This document shows, piece after piece, positions 1-11,534 of a stretch of 64,000 nt of DNA (the stretch's first letter is position 1; each line of letters begins with the position of its first letter). The translations under genes and the position numbers were made by a program. The DNA lies in the NCBI GenBank assembly GCA_037976565.1, contig CP137668.1:18807714-18871713 (forward strand), written 5' to 3'. Under the pieces are notes generated by a model. That model saw nothing but the letters and a program-made list of their open reading frames with translations. It did not search any database and was not told where the DNA came from. Source of the DNA: Mesocentrotus franciscanus (lineage: Eukaryota; Echinodermata; Echinoidea; Camarodonta; Strongylocentrotidae).

Positions 1-1250
1 ACTATAATTATCACCTAATGCATACGATTTTAATTCATTGTCAGAATGTGAGTTACACAATGTACTGTATTTCATAACCACCCACAGTTGTTTATCTATT
101 TATTTTTCATGCAAAGCAAACTTCAAAACATGTATAGTTATACATCATTCTAAACGCATTTGTTTCATTTTTCTTAGGCCCCTTCAAGGACACCATTTGC
201 CAGAAGCATTCTCCAAGAAAACTAGAGCAAAATCAGAGGTTTATAGTTTTCACTCTACCACTTCACCTTCACTTGATTAAATAGCAAGGATGATACAATG
301 CACTTACATACAGTTTGGAATAATATAATTGTTGACATACAGAAGTAAGAATTATTGTACTACAGACAAGATTTTTCCATTTCTGTGACTTACTTGCACT
401 TACTAATAAATCCTTTTCTTTGACCTAGTATCAAGATATTCCCATAATTTCTGAATGCTTTGAAATTATTTCATACATCTTCATCATTTTATATGAAACT
501 ATCATGGCTTAACACGTGATAAAAATAGCGCCGTTAATCTTCACCATGCCATGCAATTTATGATTTGGCAAGTAATGACCTAAATCTATTAATATTTATC
601 TTTCCAGAGCGACTGGTAGCACATTGATGGCATCCATTTGAATATTTTGTGGAAGATATTATTATTAAAAATAGGTTACTTTGTGTAACTTAATTAATAC
701 TTCCTTCCAAAAAGTTTTATCACATACAGTAGATTGATTTGAACCACAAGAGTACCACAGCAATTTATTTCTAAACTTAATTTACATATGACAAGTACAT
801 CTCAAGTTAAACGTTTTTCTAGAATACAGAGCCCAACCATGTCATTTTTCTCTACTTACGTTGTATATGGGAGCTCATCAAAGCATTTTCAATTCACAAA
901 GAAATGTGAAAATAAGTAGTGATAGAGAGGAGGAGGAGGAGGCATTAAAAAGTGAAGCAGGCAGGAATAAGAAACTGGGAATCGATTTGTTTCTTTTATT
1001 TCATTTGGCCTAAACCATCAAGTTCAACAGTATCATGAAACCGGGCTTTTTTCAGCCATCTGTTGCTGTATGAAGGTTGCGAACTCCAATATCTTATGAA
1101 ATCATCTACAATAAACGGGCTGATCCCCCCAGTACCAATACAGGAAGTTATTCATTACCCAGTCATGGGGAATGCCAAGTTTACCGCCCCATGTCAGCCA
1201 TGACGCTCTGTCTGAAGTCAAAGACTACACTTTGATTCAAGTCCCTCTGA
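1..1250. other. No gene seen
   Basis: AT-rich non-coding sequence with only short chance open frames. A weak splice-donor-like GTAAGTAG occurs on the minus strand near 858, but no exon can be built around it. Confidence 0.5.
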
Positions 1251-1790
1251 AGTGTTGGGAGCCCCAAATTCGCCAAAAATTTGATGGCAAAATTTTACTT
1301 AAATTGTATCATAATGTGAAAGAGGATGTCATTTAAGACACACTTCTGCAAATATCCCCCAAATGTGTTTGAAGACAAATATTGATAAAGAATACATAAG
1401 TTGTATGCAGAAAACCTAATTTTTTGTATTCTTTGTGGTACCTCTACAAAAGTTCAGAAAAAGTACTGAAATAGACACCTAATTCGGTAAATGAAATTTG
1501 TATTTGTTTTTGTAGCAACCGTGACCCCTCAAGTAAATCAAAACGGGTACCAAAGAAAACATCGCAACTTTTACATACAGTATATTATTAATGGTAATTT
1601 AAATCTGTTTCATAATTTGGGTTTTCTGTTGTACGCAGAAAACCTAAATTTTGTATTCTTTCATCAATATTCGACTTCAAACACATTCGTTTCAAAAATC
1701 CTTGCAGAAATGTGTCATAAATGACATCCTCTTTCACATTATATTATTTAAGTGAAATTTTGCCATCAAATTTTTGGGGCTCCCAACACT
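1251..1790. repeat. Fold-back element with ~165-base inverted arms
   Basis: The left arm begins AGTGTTGGGAGCCCC and the right arm ends GGGGCTCCCAACACT. Complementarity continues imperfectly inward through the words TTTGATGGCAAAATTT, ATGTGAAAGAGGATGTCATTTA and ATGCAGAAAACCTAA, to about 1415 on the left and 1618 on the right. The spacer holds a separate dispersed repeat. No transposase frame is present, so this is a non-autonomous fold-back or MITE-like element. Confidence 0.8.
1468..1615. repeat. Dispersed repeat, copy A
   Basis: About 145 bases (AATAGACACC...TTTTTGTAGCA.CCGTGACCC...CGGGTACCAAAGAAAACAT...) match 11394-11534 closely and in the same orientation. Copy A forms the loop of the fold-back element; copy B has no such arms. 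Confidence 0.8.
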
Positions 1791-2329
1791 TTAGAAGGGC
1801 TTTAAACAGGCCTGTACAATGTAATTAGTTTTCAGGCATAAATCCTTGTCAGTCATAGTGTCTAACATAATGTCTGAATTGTGAGTCTATGCCCTGTATC
1901 GACACAGCCAGAGACTGACAGAGTTAGGCTCAGCTCAAGAATTTATGGCATGGTGTTTAAGTGTCCAATTAGAGTCCGTGCTAGACTGCAACTTGTCAAA
2001 ATGATTGAGAAAGGCCTTTGCGTACAGACTAAAATGATACCATCAATATTCTTAGCACTGTTTGATCAACCACCGAATATGTTATGTGCAATCTCCAAAT
2101 CAATTTAATAACCAGAGTGTGTATTTTAAAAAAAAATCATGTACCATCACTATTGATTTTCAGACACATGAATCTTTTGTAGAGGTACCACAACTTAAAA
2201 TAGCCGACAATGACAGCATGACTAATCATCATCACTCATGTAGTGATTAAGTAACAATTACAGTGGCTCTACTCCAAAGATTTCAAACTGAAGAAAAAAA
2301 GTCTGCACATCTATATATTAATACGCAAA

Positions 2330-2600
2330 ATCGTCGCGGGGGGTAAAAACGGTTCATGAAAAACGTCTTTCCTCGACCGCGTCCGCCTTCGCCGTGGCGC
2401 GGGAACGGCGACACAATTCCACGAGGCATGTCTCCGTATCCGCGTGCCGCGTCGACCCGTGGTCGCCGTCCATGTCGTTAAAAGGTGGTTTCGGGGTCCC
2501 GGGAGGACGGGCGGACGAGAGCACGGCCGCGTCGTCCGTGCAAGGAGGCGACGAACCCGCGAGTGAGTCGGCGAGGCGTGCACCCGCCCTCTGCACGTCT
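2330..2600. other. CpG-dense GC-rich block
   Basis: This stretch is far richer in G+C and in CpG than the rest of the window (runs such as CGACCGCGTCCGCCTTCGCC). Open frames exist on both strands (2354-2596 minus, 2394-2642 plus) but resemble no protein I know and shadow one another. It could be a CpG-rich promoter with first exon, or part of a young mobile element that has not yet lost its CpGs. Confidence 0.5.
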
Positions 2601-2824
2601 AATCAAAGAGATCACACTATCAAGAGACGGTCCAGTCCATGATGTGTTGTAGCAAATATGCACGTCGCGAAGGGTCGGGCCTATCCCGTGTTAGGCATCT
2701 TGCTATATGCAGTCTAATCAAAGAGATACACTATCAAGAGACACGCTACTCACGTCATGTAGCGTAGCACAAGCATGATGCGATGGGTTGGGCCTATCCC
2801 GTGTGAGGCATCTTGCTATATATA
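2598..2824. repeat. Two-copy ~113-base tandem repeat with TATA-like ends
   Basis: Unit 1 (2598-2712) and unit 2 (2713-2824) each start TCTAATCAAAGAGAT.ACACT and end GGCCTATCCCGTGT.AGGCATCTTGCTATAT. Unit 2 ends CTATATATACGC, a good TATA-like box, with TCAGCC about 10 bases further. The middles differ more than the ends. The architecture suggests a duplicated core promoter or LTR segment, but no transcript is shown. Confidence 0.65.
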
Positions 2825-3399
2825 CGCATCAGCCAAACTGACGTCAACGTAATACGTGGTTCTACGCTCACACACGTACACACACACAGTCGAGATAATT
2901 CGTGCGACGGTTACAATATATTGGCACAAACAGTCCGATTTTTCGCGTAAAATCTTTACTTTGAATATATTTGTACAAATTCTGTGGACCATGCCAACAT
3001 AATCATAGTCCAAGCTTCTGCTTTATTGGTCTTTTATGAAAACTACATTGAAATCACAACAATAATAACGCAAATAGATTGTAAATGTCGAGACCATATA
3101 ACTGAAGAGAAGAAAAATTCAGCGAGCTTAGGTAATATCACATGCCTCCGCACGGGCAACTCCCGCGGTGTCAGGCCAGTCACGGCGCTCACACAATGCA
3201 ATTTAACCTATGCAGTAACTGCAGCACTCTAGCTATATTGCATGTAGTACCTGTATATAGCGTGTATTTAGATCATTCAATGTTTCATGTTTGAGCCGTG
3301 CAATTGTTGTTTTCTTTTATTTCTTTTTTAATGTGATGTGAATGTGAGTACGGTACGTACATGCTATTACAGAAGTGTGCAAGGAATGATAGGCCTACA
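2825..3399. other. No gene seen; CA-rich and CpG-containing spacer
   Basis: Contains a short ACACACAC run near 2872-2888 and a small CpG-containing patch near 3145-3195. No exon or element boundary could be fixed. Confidence 0.4.
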
Positions 3400-3407
3400 G
3401 GTGGAAG

Positions 3408-4672
3408 GAGGCGCGGATCCAGGGGGCATGCAGGGGCCTTGGTCCCCCTCCCAGCAAAGAAAAAAAAGAGAGAGAGAAGGAAAAGAAGGGAAAAGGGAGA
3501 GAAAGGGAAAGAAAGAAGAGGAAGAAGAAAAGAAAAGGTGTAAATAAGAAGGAGATGGGGCGAAAGGGCCTTGCCTCCCGGGCTGTTGCCTCCCCACCCC
3601 TCATCAACAAAATAAGAGAGAAGGAAAGAAAGGGAAAGAAAAAGGAAAAGAGGAGATAAAGAGAAAGAAAAAAGAGGAAGAAAGGAAAAGAAGGGGATAT
3701 CAGTTGCAATTTTCTCGCAAACAAGTTGTGAATCGAGGGCCAAAAACCTTGCCTCTCCCCCGCCCCAACAAAAGAGAGCTAAAATGGAACAAAAAAGAGA
3801 AAGAAGAAAGGTAGGGGAGATCAGTTGCGATTTTTCCCGCCAACAAGGTGTAGATCGGGGCGCTTGCGTACGGGGCTTGGGTGCTTGGGGCCTGCCCCAA
3901 ATGAAATTTAAACGTGGTTTATTTCTAATTCGATACCGGTGATTTACAAATGTTGCTGAAATGACATAATTTTCCGAGATTTTTAGTACATTATACTTTT
4001 GTATGCGTTTGTTGGAAAATGACAAATTCCCAAATTTACAGTCGGGCAAAAATATACTTATTTAGAGGCCTACATGTCAGGGTCCGCGGAACGGCAGGGC
4101 TCGGGGCTCGAGCTCCACCCCCCCCACTTTTTGTGGAAAAAGTATATTAAAGAGAAATAGAAAGAAAGAGAGAAAGAAAGAAAAATAGTGACCTGCCAGT
4201 GTCACAAAATAATGAGGTATCAAAATATGCTCATCTGACCGTGATTAAATGCCTAAAACCCCTGAGCTTCTGGGGGCTCCGCCCCCTGGACCCCACGCCA
4301 ATGAGTGACCTGCCAGTGCCACAAATAAGGTATCAAATTATACTCATCTGACCGTAATTAAATGCCTAAAAACCCTGAACTTCCGGTGGCTCTGCCCCCT
4401 GGACCCACTGAATGGCCCTAAGGCGGACCCTGGATGCTTATCTGACGGTAATTTAATGCCTAAAACCCTGAGCTTCTGGGGCTCCGCCCCTGACCCCGAA
4501 TCATTATGAAAACGTTGAGCAGGGCTTGCATGTAAGAGTGGGGTGATGCGGATGTTTTGTCTGCCCCGCCTCCCCCAAAAAAAAAACCGTTTTGCTCATT
4601 ACGTACCAATATTTGGCTCCCATAACTTCAAATTTGGGCCCCCCCCCCTAAGGAATCCTGGATCCGCGCCTG
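3408..4672. mobile_element. Non-autonomous hAT-type element with 8-bp target duplication
   Basis: The right terminus reads outward as CAGGCGCGGATCCAGG and the left as GAGGCGCGGATCCAGG, giving 15 perfectly matched terminal bases after the first. The 8-base direct repeat GGTGGAAG flanks it exactly (3400-3407 and 4673-4680). An 8-bp duplication and CAGGSGCGG-type ends are the signature of hAT transposons. The 1265-base interior is GA-rich sequence plus a tandem repeat, with no transposase frame. The 254-codon minus frame across it is low-complexity pyrimidine sequence. Confidence 0.8.
4190..4500. repeat. ~120-base tandem repeat, 2.5 copies, inside the hAT element
   Basis: The units share TGACCTGCCAGTG.CACAAA, CTCATCTGACCGT.ATTAAATG and CCTGAGCTTCTGGGGCTCCG. 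Copies start near 4190 and 4307, and a partial third begins near 4434. Arrays in the middle of non-autonomous elements are common. Confidence 0.8.
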
Positions 4673-4680
4673 GGTGGAAG

Positions 4681-4876
4681 GGATATAAAACAAATATACA
4701 ATGACTCATTCTCGGAACAAGCTAAAACTATTCGCACTCAGGAACATCAATAGTACTGTTCTCTCTGGGACCGCGATCGATGGCCCTCGGGATAATATAA
4801 TACGATTTGATGTTCCTTCGATCGAATAGTTTTAGCTAGATCCTCAGTGTCATTTTATATTTGTATATTTGTATAT
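4681..4876. repeat. Snap-back element 1
   Basis: Begins GGATATAAAACAAATATAC, identical to the start of the element at 8101, and ends with a TTTGTATATTTGTATAT motif. Inside, AGCTAAAACTATTCG pairs with CGAATAGTTTTAGCT, and GGAACATCA with TGATGTTCC, giving a long imperfect hairpin with a GC-rich loop. It abuts the hAT element's right target duplication. Confidence 0.65.
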
Positions 4877-6475
4877 TATTTTCAGTGCATGCATGACAAC
4901 AATATTCGTATAGATAACGAGAGTGAGGATCCGAAAAGGGAGAGTGAAAAAAGTAGGAACGAATTTAAGTGACGACAATAATCTTAATTAACGAAAGTAA
5001 AAAGAAAGTATTAGTCTAAAATATATGCATCAATTTTAATTACAACTTATTGATTTCACTGTTTTCTTCCAATTTTCAAGTTTTATTACATGATACATAT
5101 TTATGAAGAAAAAAATTCAAAATGATACATGGGACAGCAAACAAAAGGTTGATATTCTAACGAGTACAATATTAATGAAAAGAAAAAGAAAAATTATAAA
5201 ATGATAAAAAGAAATTATCTTTAAAAAATATTATTAAAAAAAAAAAAAAAAAAAAAATATAATAATATCGATAATAATAATCGTTAGCACATATCTATTT
5301 TCAACCCCCACCCTCCCTACAATCCCGTGGATTTTCCACGGGTCCTGCTAGTATCTCTTTGATTACTGGTGATTTGGCAACATACAAGAATTTATAAATA
5401 TAACAGATTCATAATGGATCTTCAGAAGAAAAAAAATGAAATTAATTAATGTATAAAAGTAATGTCTAAATTGCCTATGGGGCTGTTTAGCCCTGCTGAT
5501 GCAAAAGTGAAATAAGCTATTGAATTTTCAATGTATGCAAGGGTATATCTGCTGACATGTACATTAGCAATGGCAGGATTCAAGGAAAATATACATCGCC
5601 TGCAGTCACCAATCTTCAATGTGGTCATACTCAAGGACAGTTAAAGAGTATTTTTATCATGATTTCAATCAGGTCTTCCACAAAAGTGATAACTGCAGTA
5701 CTGCACGTACTGTTTTTACAGAATTATTACCTTTTTTCTGATTGAGAAGAAAAATATAATTTTATATGGATTCTATTCCAACACCATTTAAATGTTCAAG
5801 CCAGACTTACATGTATGATACCTCATACAAGTATCAACATCACACAGAAATGGCCAGAATAATGGCCAAACTCACAGCCATCCTACAAGTACATATGGAT
5901 GCCTCAGTCTTGCAGTACGTGCAGATATGATCTGATACCCCATCCCAGCCCTATTCTGTAAGAAAACATAAGACTTTCATTATTCAAATTTCACCTTTTT
6001 TTTTACACCCATTTACACATTAAATAATTCAGATTTTTAAATTATTTATCTTAACCTCGGTTATATAGCAAGAGTACTCCACTAACCTTTGTAATGACAC
6101 AGACCAAAATACTTATAGTAAAAGTGAGATCTAAATCACCATCAGAATCTCACTAATTTGAGTAATTTTTTTTTCCCTGCAGTAGATTGGTTGTTTGAAC
6201 CAGTGAAATTTTTAAAAAATGCAGGAAAATGTTTAGATTCTGATCATAGTTCAAAAACCCTTTTGTCAATATTTAAACACTCCGGGTGTGCATGGCCCCA
6301 TTGTAAGTTGTTTATAAGTTGTTGATGAAACACATTTACCAGAATATACAGTATGAGGCCCTCTATAGGCTTGCTGAGTAAACAGCCTACCTACGTGTAA
6401 GCTCATGTATGTTGTGGCTCGGGCAGGCTCCAGTCCCATGGTAAGCTGAACCCGATATAATTGGAAAAAGGTCAT
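4877..6475. other. No firm gene; poly-A run and one weak minus-strand exon candidate
   Basis: AT-rich sequence with a run of about 23 A at 5236-5258. A locally GC-richer stretch at 5840-5950 has an open minus-strand frame, which is described among the findings. Confidence 0.4.
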
Positions 6476-6876
6476 CTTAGACCCCGTTCTCACTCACTTT
6501 GAAAGTGGTCTTAGTTACACTGCTCCAATGGAACGGGTCTTGAGGAACAGTTTGCGAGCGTTCACACTCCGAGCAGTTTTTTATGGCTCAAACCGCTCCA
6601 CGAGTCAAAGTGGTCTTGTTGCTATGGCTATGGCGCAACGTCACTAGACCACTTCCTTTCAAAGTACGCTTCCGTTCACACTCGCACGTTAGAGCGCTCC
6701 AAACCGCTCTTAATAAGACCCGTTCCTCAAGACCACCTCCCGAGGTGGTCTTCTGGAGTGGTCCAGAAGTCCACTTCCTGGACCACTTTGACCGTTCTCA
6801 CTCACCTAAGAACCGCTCCTGAGGAACGGGTCTTACTTAGACCGCTCCAACGAAGTGAATGAGAACGGGGTCTAAG
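6476..6876. mobile_element. Palindromic MITE, 401 bases
   Basis: Termini are CTTAGACCCCGTTCTCACTC on the left and the inverted GAATGAGAACGGGGTCTAAG on the right, with one mismatch over about 24 bases. The interior is GC-rich and repeats AACGGGTCTTGAGGAAC / GAGGAACGGGTCTT and GACCGCTCC/GGAGCGGTC-type words in both orientations. The open frame at 6583-6822 is a by-product. No transposase is present. Confidence 0.8.
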
Positions 6877-7139
6877 GCAAACCCAGGTACCATACATGCA
6901 CTGTAGGTACCCCAGATGAAATGAGACTCAGATCACCTCCAGAACTGGTCTGAGGGTACCCCCCCCCCCCATATAATTTAATCTTTCATTAAAGAGCCCT
7001 CTAATGCCGAAAACAGACAATGATCATACTCCTCGAATGTTGTGTTGCAATCTACATGTAAGCACAACATCATAAGTACAAAAGAAATTTTGTTGAAATT
7101 ACTGGTAGCAAATTTTACTCAATCGACTAAGTACAGTGT

Positions 7140-7240
7140 AGTTCACTTAGAGTTGTAGCGCTTAGAGACTTCGGTGGTAAGCACTTTATAAGCAACGTCG
7201 TTATTATTATTATTATTTATTATTATAATAAATTTATTAA
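7140..7240 (+). mobile_element. 3' end of a LINE or SINE with ATT tail
   Basis: TTAGAGTTGTAGCGCTTAGAGACTT followed by TAAGCACTTTATAAGC and then (ATT)n resembles the widespread marine-animal retroposon end AAGCGCTTTATAAAT-(ATT)n. Only this terminal part is recognisable. Confidence 0.45.
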
Positions 7241-7829
7241 AACAAAGATTTTTACTGTAATGAGAAGCTCCTTTTAAGGCACTTTCTATTTTTTGTGTTA
7301 AAGTTTAAAAAATAAAAAGTACCAGACTACCAGTACACTATTGTAAATAACAGGGGCTCTCATGTACATCATCTATCACAAATTTCTCAAATTATTCACA
7401 ATACACACAAGTTTCAGCCTGGATTTAATTTACAATATGCATGGATGCAACACAGCAATTAAGCATGTCATGTTCGTATAAGTAACTTTCTCTGAAAAAA
7501 TGAGAACTGTTTGATAATTATGTGTGCAAGCATGCAGCAAATGATGAAGATGTACACTGTATATGATAGCAGTGGGCTCTTACTTACCTTCGATATTTAC
7601 AATTCATGAGCATACTGTGGCAATACTACTTTCCCTGATACTGATTAATGATAATAGGATTTGGCTCATAACAGAGTCACTGCACCCAGACTAGCTACAG
7701 CTGGGTTGATCAAGTTTTCAAACATTATCCAGACACAACTGCATGTAGATTTTTAATACAAATCTACCTTTAGAAGTACAATATTGTGACACTAAACGCC
7801 CCATATCAAAATAATAAAGTATTTTACAT

Positions 7830-8111
7830 TATATCCTGCATCAAAAGTTTGTTGGCTTTTGATTGGTTGAGAGCTCGTCACATGACCAGAAATATTTGAA
7901 CTATTTTTAGAAAGTACTACCGTATATGAGAGTACTATTTGGGAGTACTATTTGGGAGTTGAATTTTTTTTTCTTCAAATCTTAATTTAATGAAAACAAA
8001 ATATTCTAAATCTTTTTAGATAAAAATTGACATTTTTTTTGTTCTAAATTTTTTTTTGTCCCAAAAATGTGTGTTTTTTTATAAAATAAATTTTTGATGC
8101 AGGATATAAAA
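7830..8111. repeat. Inverted-repeat element joined to snap-back element 2
   Basis: ATTATATCCTGCATCAAAA at the left recurs inverted as TTTTTGATGCAGGATATAAA at the right. The ~280-base interior is AT-rich with no coding potential. Its right terminus overlaps the start of the next element, so the two may have inserted in sequence. Confidence 0.6.
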
Positions 8112-8287
8112 CAAATATACCATGCCTTCTATTCGAGGTACTGGTTAAAACTATACCTCGGTGACTCCAAAGGTACCATTTGCTTCGGGGCTGCGCCCCT
8201 TGCGCCCCTCAGCAAATAGTACTATTGGAGTCACCTCTTGCGCATAGTTTTAACCAGAACCTCTCAAGACAGTGTATATTTGTATAC
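8101..8287. repeat. Snap-back element 2
   Basis: Shares the start GGATATAAAACAAATATAC and a GTATATTTGTATA end with the element at 4681. Its arms are GGTACTGGTTAAAACTAT with ATAGTTTTAACCAGAACC, and GGTGACTCCAAAGGTACCAT with a matching ATAGTACTATTGGAGTCACC. The loop is GC-rich (GGGGCTGCGCCCCTTGCGCC). Confidence 0.7.
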
Positions 8288-8714
8288 TATGTATGAAATC
8301 GAAAACTTGTCGTACATGTAAGTTCTGTACTGTCAACTAGCCTACATGTAGCTTCAGATTAACTGTTAGATTGTTTATATAAAAAAGAACATGACATATA
8401 GCTCAAGCTTCGATAACGTTTGTTCAACGAAGTAACTTAACAAAATTGATCACATCATAATCAAATCGTCACAATTGTAAGATATTTCAATTGTCACATA
8501 TATATGACAAAATGTTGTCATCAATGGTCTTTAGAATGTTGTCACAGCAAGCTACATGTATGTGTAATTAAACAACATCAATACAGATTTCATTTCATTT
8601 CTCAAATAAGCTTTGCAGAGAAATTAAATTTGTACCCAAAACATAGCATCTTTAAGTGCACAATCAATCATGTTAGTATGTTCATAATTGGTTACATGTA
8701 AATGAAGAGACATT

Positions 8715-9108
8715 TTAAAGATAAAGTTGAGTTCTGGTCATGCGATTGCATTGTGAAAGAAACGGTGTGGAATCAATCAGAAAAGGTTGATCATCTAGCA
8801 TATAAGTATTGGTGTGTATACTGCAAGGTTCTGGAATCATCAAAATGATAAGAGATTTGGCCCAGTCTTGGTAAAGTTACAAACACTGTACACAGAAAGA
8901 TGTATATGGGACTACACGAACATGTGGCATAAAAATCCGTCCCGATTTGTATGCTGTTACATGCTATATTTAGAATATGAAGGCATTTGAAGATCCATGC
9001 TTCTTAGGGAACATGTTTTATCTGATGTTCTTCCACCTTTGCATAATAACAATGATAACACTCACAAATTATATTTCACCTCTTCCCAGAACTCAACCTT
9101 CTCTTTAA
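8715..9108 (+). mobile_element. TTAA-flanked MITE, diverged copy 1
   Basis: Starts TTAAAGATAAAGTTGAGTTC and ends inverted AGAACTCAACCTTCTCTTTAA. The first 200 bases match the four other copies (43336, 43964, 54363, 56813), for example GTCATGCGATTGCATTGTGA and ATCATCAAAATGATAAGA. The right half is diverged. Confidence 0.8.
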
Positions 9109-10000
9109 GAGCTTAGACATTAAAAAATATATACTAGTACATGTATGTATCCTGCAAGAACAATAGTACACTGGTGCACTAGAAAATACACTCATCAAAT
9201 AATTATTGTCTTATCCATTGTTATCTCAAATTCATATTCAGCTTTGTTATACATGCCATTAAAAATAGGTATCTGTACATGCTATTCAGAACAATATCGA
9301 TTGATCCAGAGCTTCAGGTAACCCCTCTACTACCAGATAGCATGCATAGATTTATATTACAAATCACATTAGCTTCACAAAATGTTAATACCAAACACAC
9401 AAAACAAGACAACATTTCATGCAACTATCTAATAGCTTAATTAGTGTTTGTTTTCTGTATAAAGTCAGGATAATAGCATTTAAACATTTTGATAGAAAAG
9501 TGGCTGACATGTAGATGCATGTAAATATGTTATCATTATCAACAATTATTCATTATCAAGATAACAATTGTCAAAAAAAGACACAACTGGCCCTCAGCAA
9601 AGTAATTAAAATGTTAAGCTACAATTCATGGGAAATAATCATTAATTAACCTCCCTCGTAGTGACTAATGAAATTTCAATTCCTCTAGCTCACTTTTATG
9701 TATTGTTCTTTACATAATACATTTTATATGACAATACAAGCACACTTGTAGGTTATTAACTTTTACTTATTTGAACTAGAAACATTAATTGCATTGAGAG
9801 GGAAATGTGGGTGGTGTAAATGTGTATTTCTGCTGTTCAATGTATATTTTCCCACATGAAAAACAAAGAGGCTTGTATCATTTGCAAGCTAATGAGTTTA
9901 AAATGTTAGTAAAGAATCTCAGTTTTACATGCTTGAACACTGTATTATCACAAATATGTTAGAATCATTTACATCTACATCTACATGAATGTATATATCT

Positions 10001-10069
10001 GCTGAGAGCCTGACAGGCGTCAACTTTAAGCAACTTGATAAACAATGCCATCGTCCTAGCTCTCAACAG
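10001..10069 (+). repeat. Short hairpin repeat, copy 1
   Basis: Left arm GCTGAGAGCCTGACAGGCGT, right arm GCCATCGTCCTAGCTCTCAA. It belongs to the six-copy family with arms TTGAGAGYCAGAAGGGC and GCCCTTCTRGYTCTCAA. This is the most diverged copy. Confidence 0.6.
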
Positions 10070-10812
10070 GAAATGTATCAAACATTGAACGGAAATCATG
10101 CTTCACTCAAAGCGAGTAAATAGTGTTTAAAAGAGAAAAACATGCAAACAGATCAGAACAAGACATAAACAATTGTAATTAGTCAGACATGCATTCTCAA
10201 ATTCATTTTCTTCACATGCCTTGACGTTAAACTGAATTTCTCACAGCTGCATACAATGTACATGTTATACATGTATATTGTATAGTATACACAGGCTCAT
10301 TTGAAACAGTGTGATATTTTGCACATATAAGGCGAGGTAGTGGATTAAAATGGAAAAGGGAAAGGAGAGGCCAAAAGTAATTGGGATTAAGACAAATAAT
10401 AATGTAATGGGGCTAAGTCACAATTGCCTTGTGCTTATTCCATGTATGGCAGGTACTCACCGATAGGCTTCTCCTACAATTGTGCATTTTGCCTGAGTTT
10501 AATGGGGGGACGATGCGAAGGAAGGGGCATGAGAGGTTTCTGAACTAGTTTTTGCTATCTACTGTATTTCTGCTGCATGGTTGTAGAGTCTGTGAAAGGT
10601 AGTGAAACAAAAAATCAACAAACGAAAGGATGTCAACAAACATGGAAATGTGGAGGAAAAAAGGGTGCATAACATGGCTGATTTCAAAACATGAAAAAAT
10701 CCTTGCACAAACAAAACAAAATTTCTAAGGTAGAACTCAACTTTAAAGGAGAACTGAAATCAAGATGGACACATTTTCTTTGATCCAAATCAGAGTTTTG
10801 CAACATAACATA

Positions 10813-10882
10813 GTGTTGAGAGTCAGAAAGGCAACAACTCTTTGTAAAAGTATATGAGTTAATGCCCTTCTGGGTCTAAGCA
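10813..10882 (+). repeat. Short hairpin repeat, copy 2
   Basis: Left arm TTGAGAGTCAGAAAGGCAAC, loop CTCTTTGTAAAAGTATATGA, right arm GTTAATGCCCTTCTGGGTCT. The loop closely resembles that of copy 3. Confidence 0.7.
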
Positions 10883-11393
10883 GCCACTATGTGTATATGG
10901 TTTGAAAATTGAAATATGTGTGCCTGTTCTGGACCACAGCATTACAATGTACAATATACAAACAAAATTTTCTATGATTTCTTCTTCTTTTTTTTTCATT
11001 TTTTTGCTGTCCATACAGTATCAGATGTTCAGCCAAACTACCACTGTAAAGGCTAACTATTCGGACACTTTTACAACAACATTCCATTCCGCAATTAGAG
11101 CACAAGAAAGTGTCCATAAGCTGTAGTATAAAGAGAAATGCATTTAAAAAAGCAAGAGTAACTGAAATGGGCTAACAGTGATTATTCAACTCATGAAGCA
11201 ACAAGCATTCAGAAATTGACATCTTACAGTACAAATCAGGGTGCTAAAAACACTCGAATTCTCTTTATCAGAACAACAAAAATGTTCTGACAAGGAAGGA
11301 AAAGCAATATCATTCTGGCCATTTTTTGCCAAAAGACAAACAAACAAGCAACCATACAAATAAACAGACAAATAAATAAACAAAGAAAATACT

Positions 11394-11534
11394 TCAATAG
11401 ACACCCAGTTTGGTAAATGTAATTTTGATTTGTTTTTGTAGCATCCGTGACCCGTCAAGTAAATCAGAACGGGTACCAAAGAAAACATTGCAACTTTTAG
11501 ATGTATCATTGGTAAATTAAATCCGCTTCATAAC
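11394..11534. repeat. Dispersed repeat, copy B
   Basis: Matches 1468-1615 over about 140 bases in the same orientation, including TTTGTTTTTGTAGCATCCGT and CGGGTACCAAAGAAAACATT. No fold-back arms surround this copy. Confidence 0.8.

Noticed and set aside
3285..4049. 254-codon minus-strand open frame
   Set aside because: It runs through a GA/CT-rich tract inside the hAT element; the phenylalanine/leucine/serine content is a product of the repeat and there is no domain.
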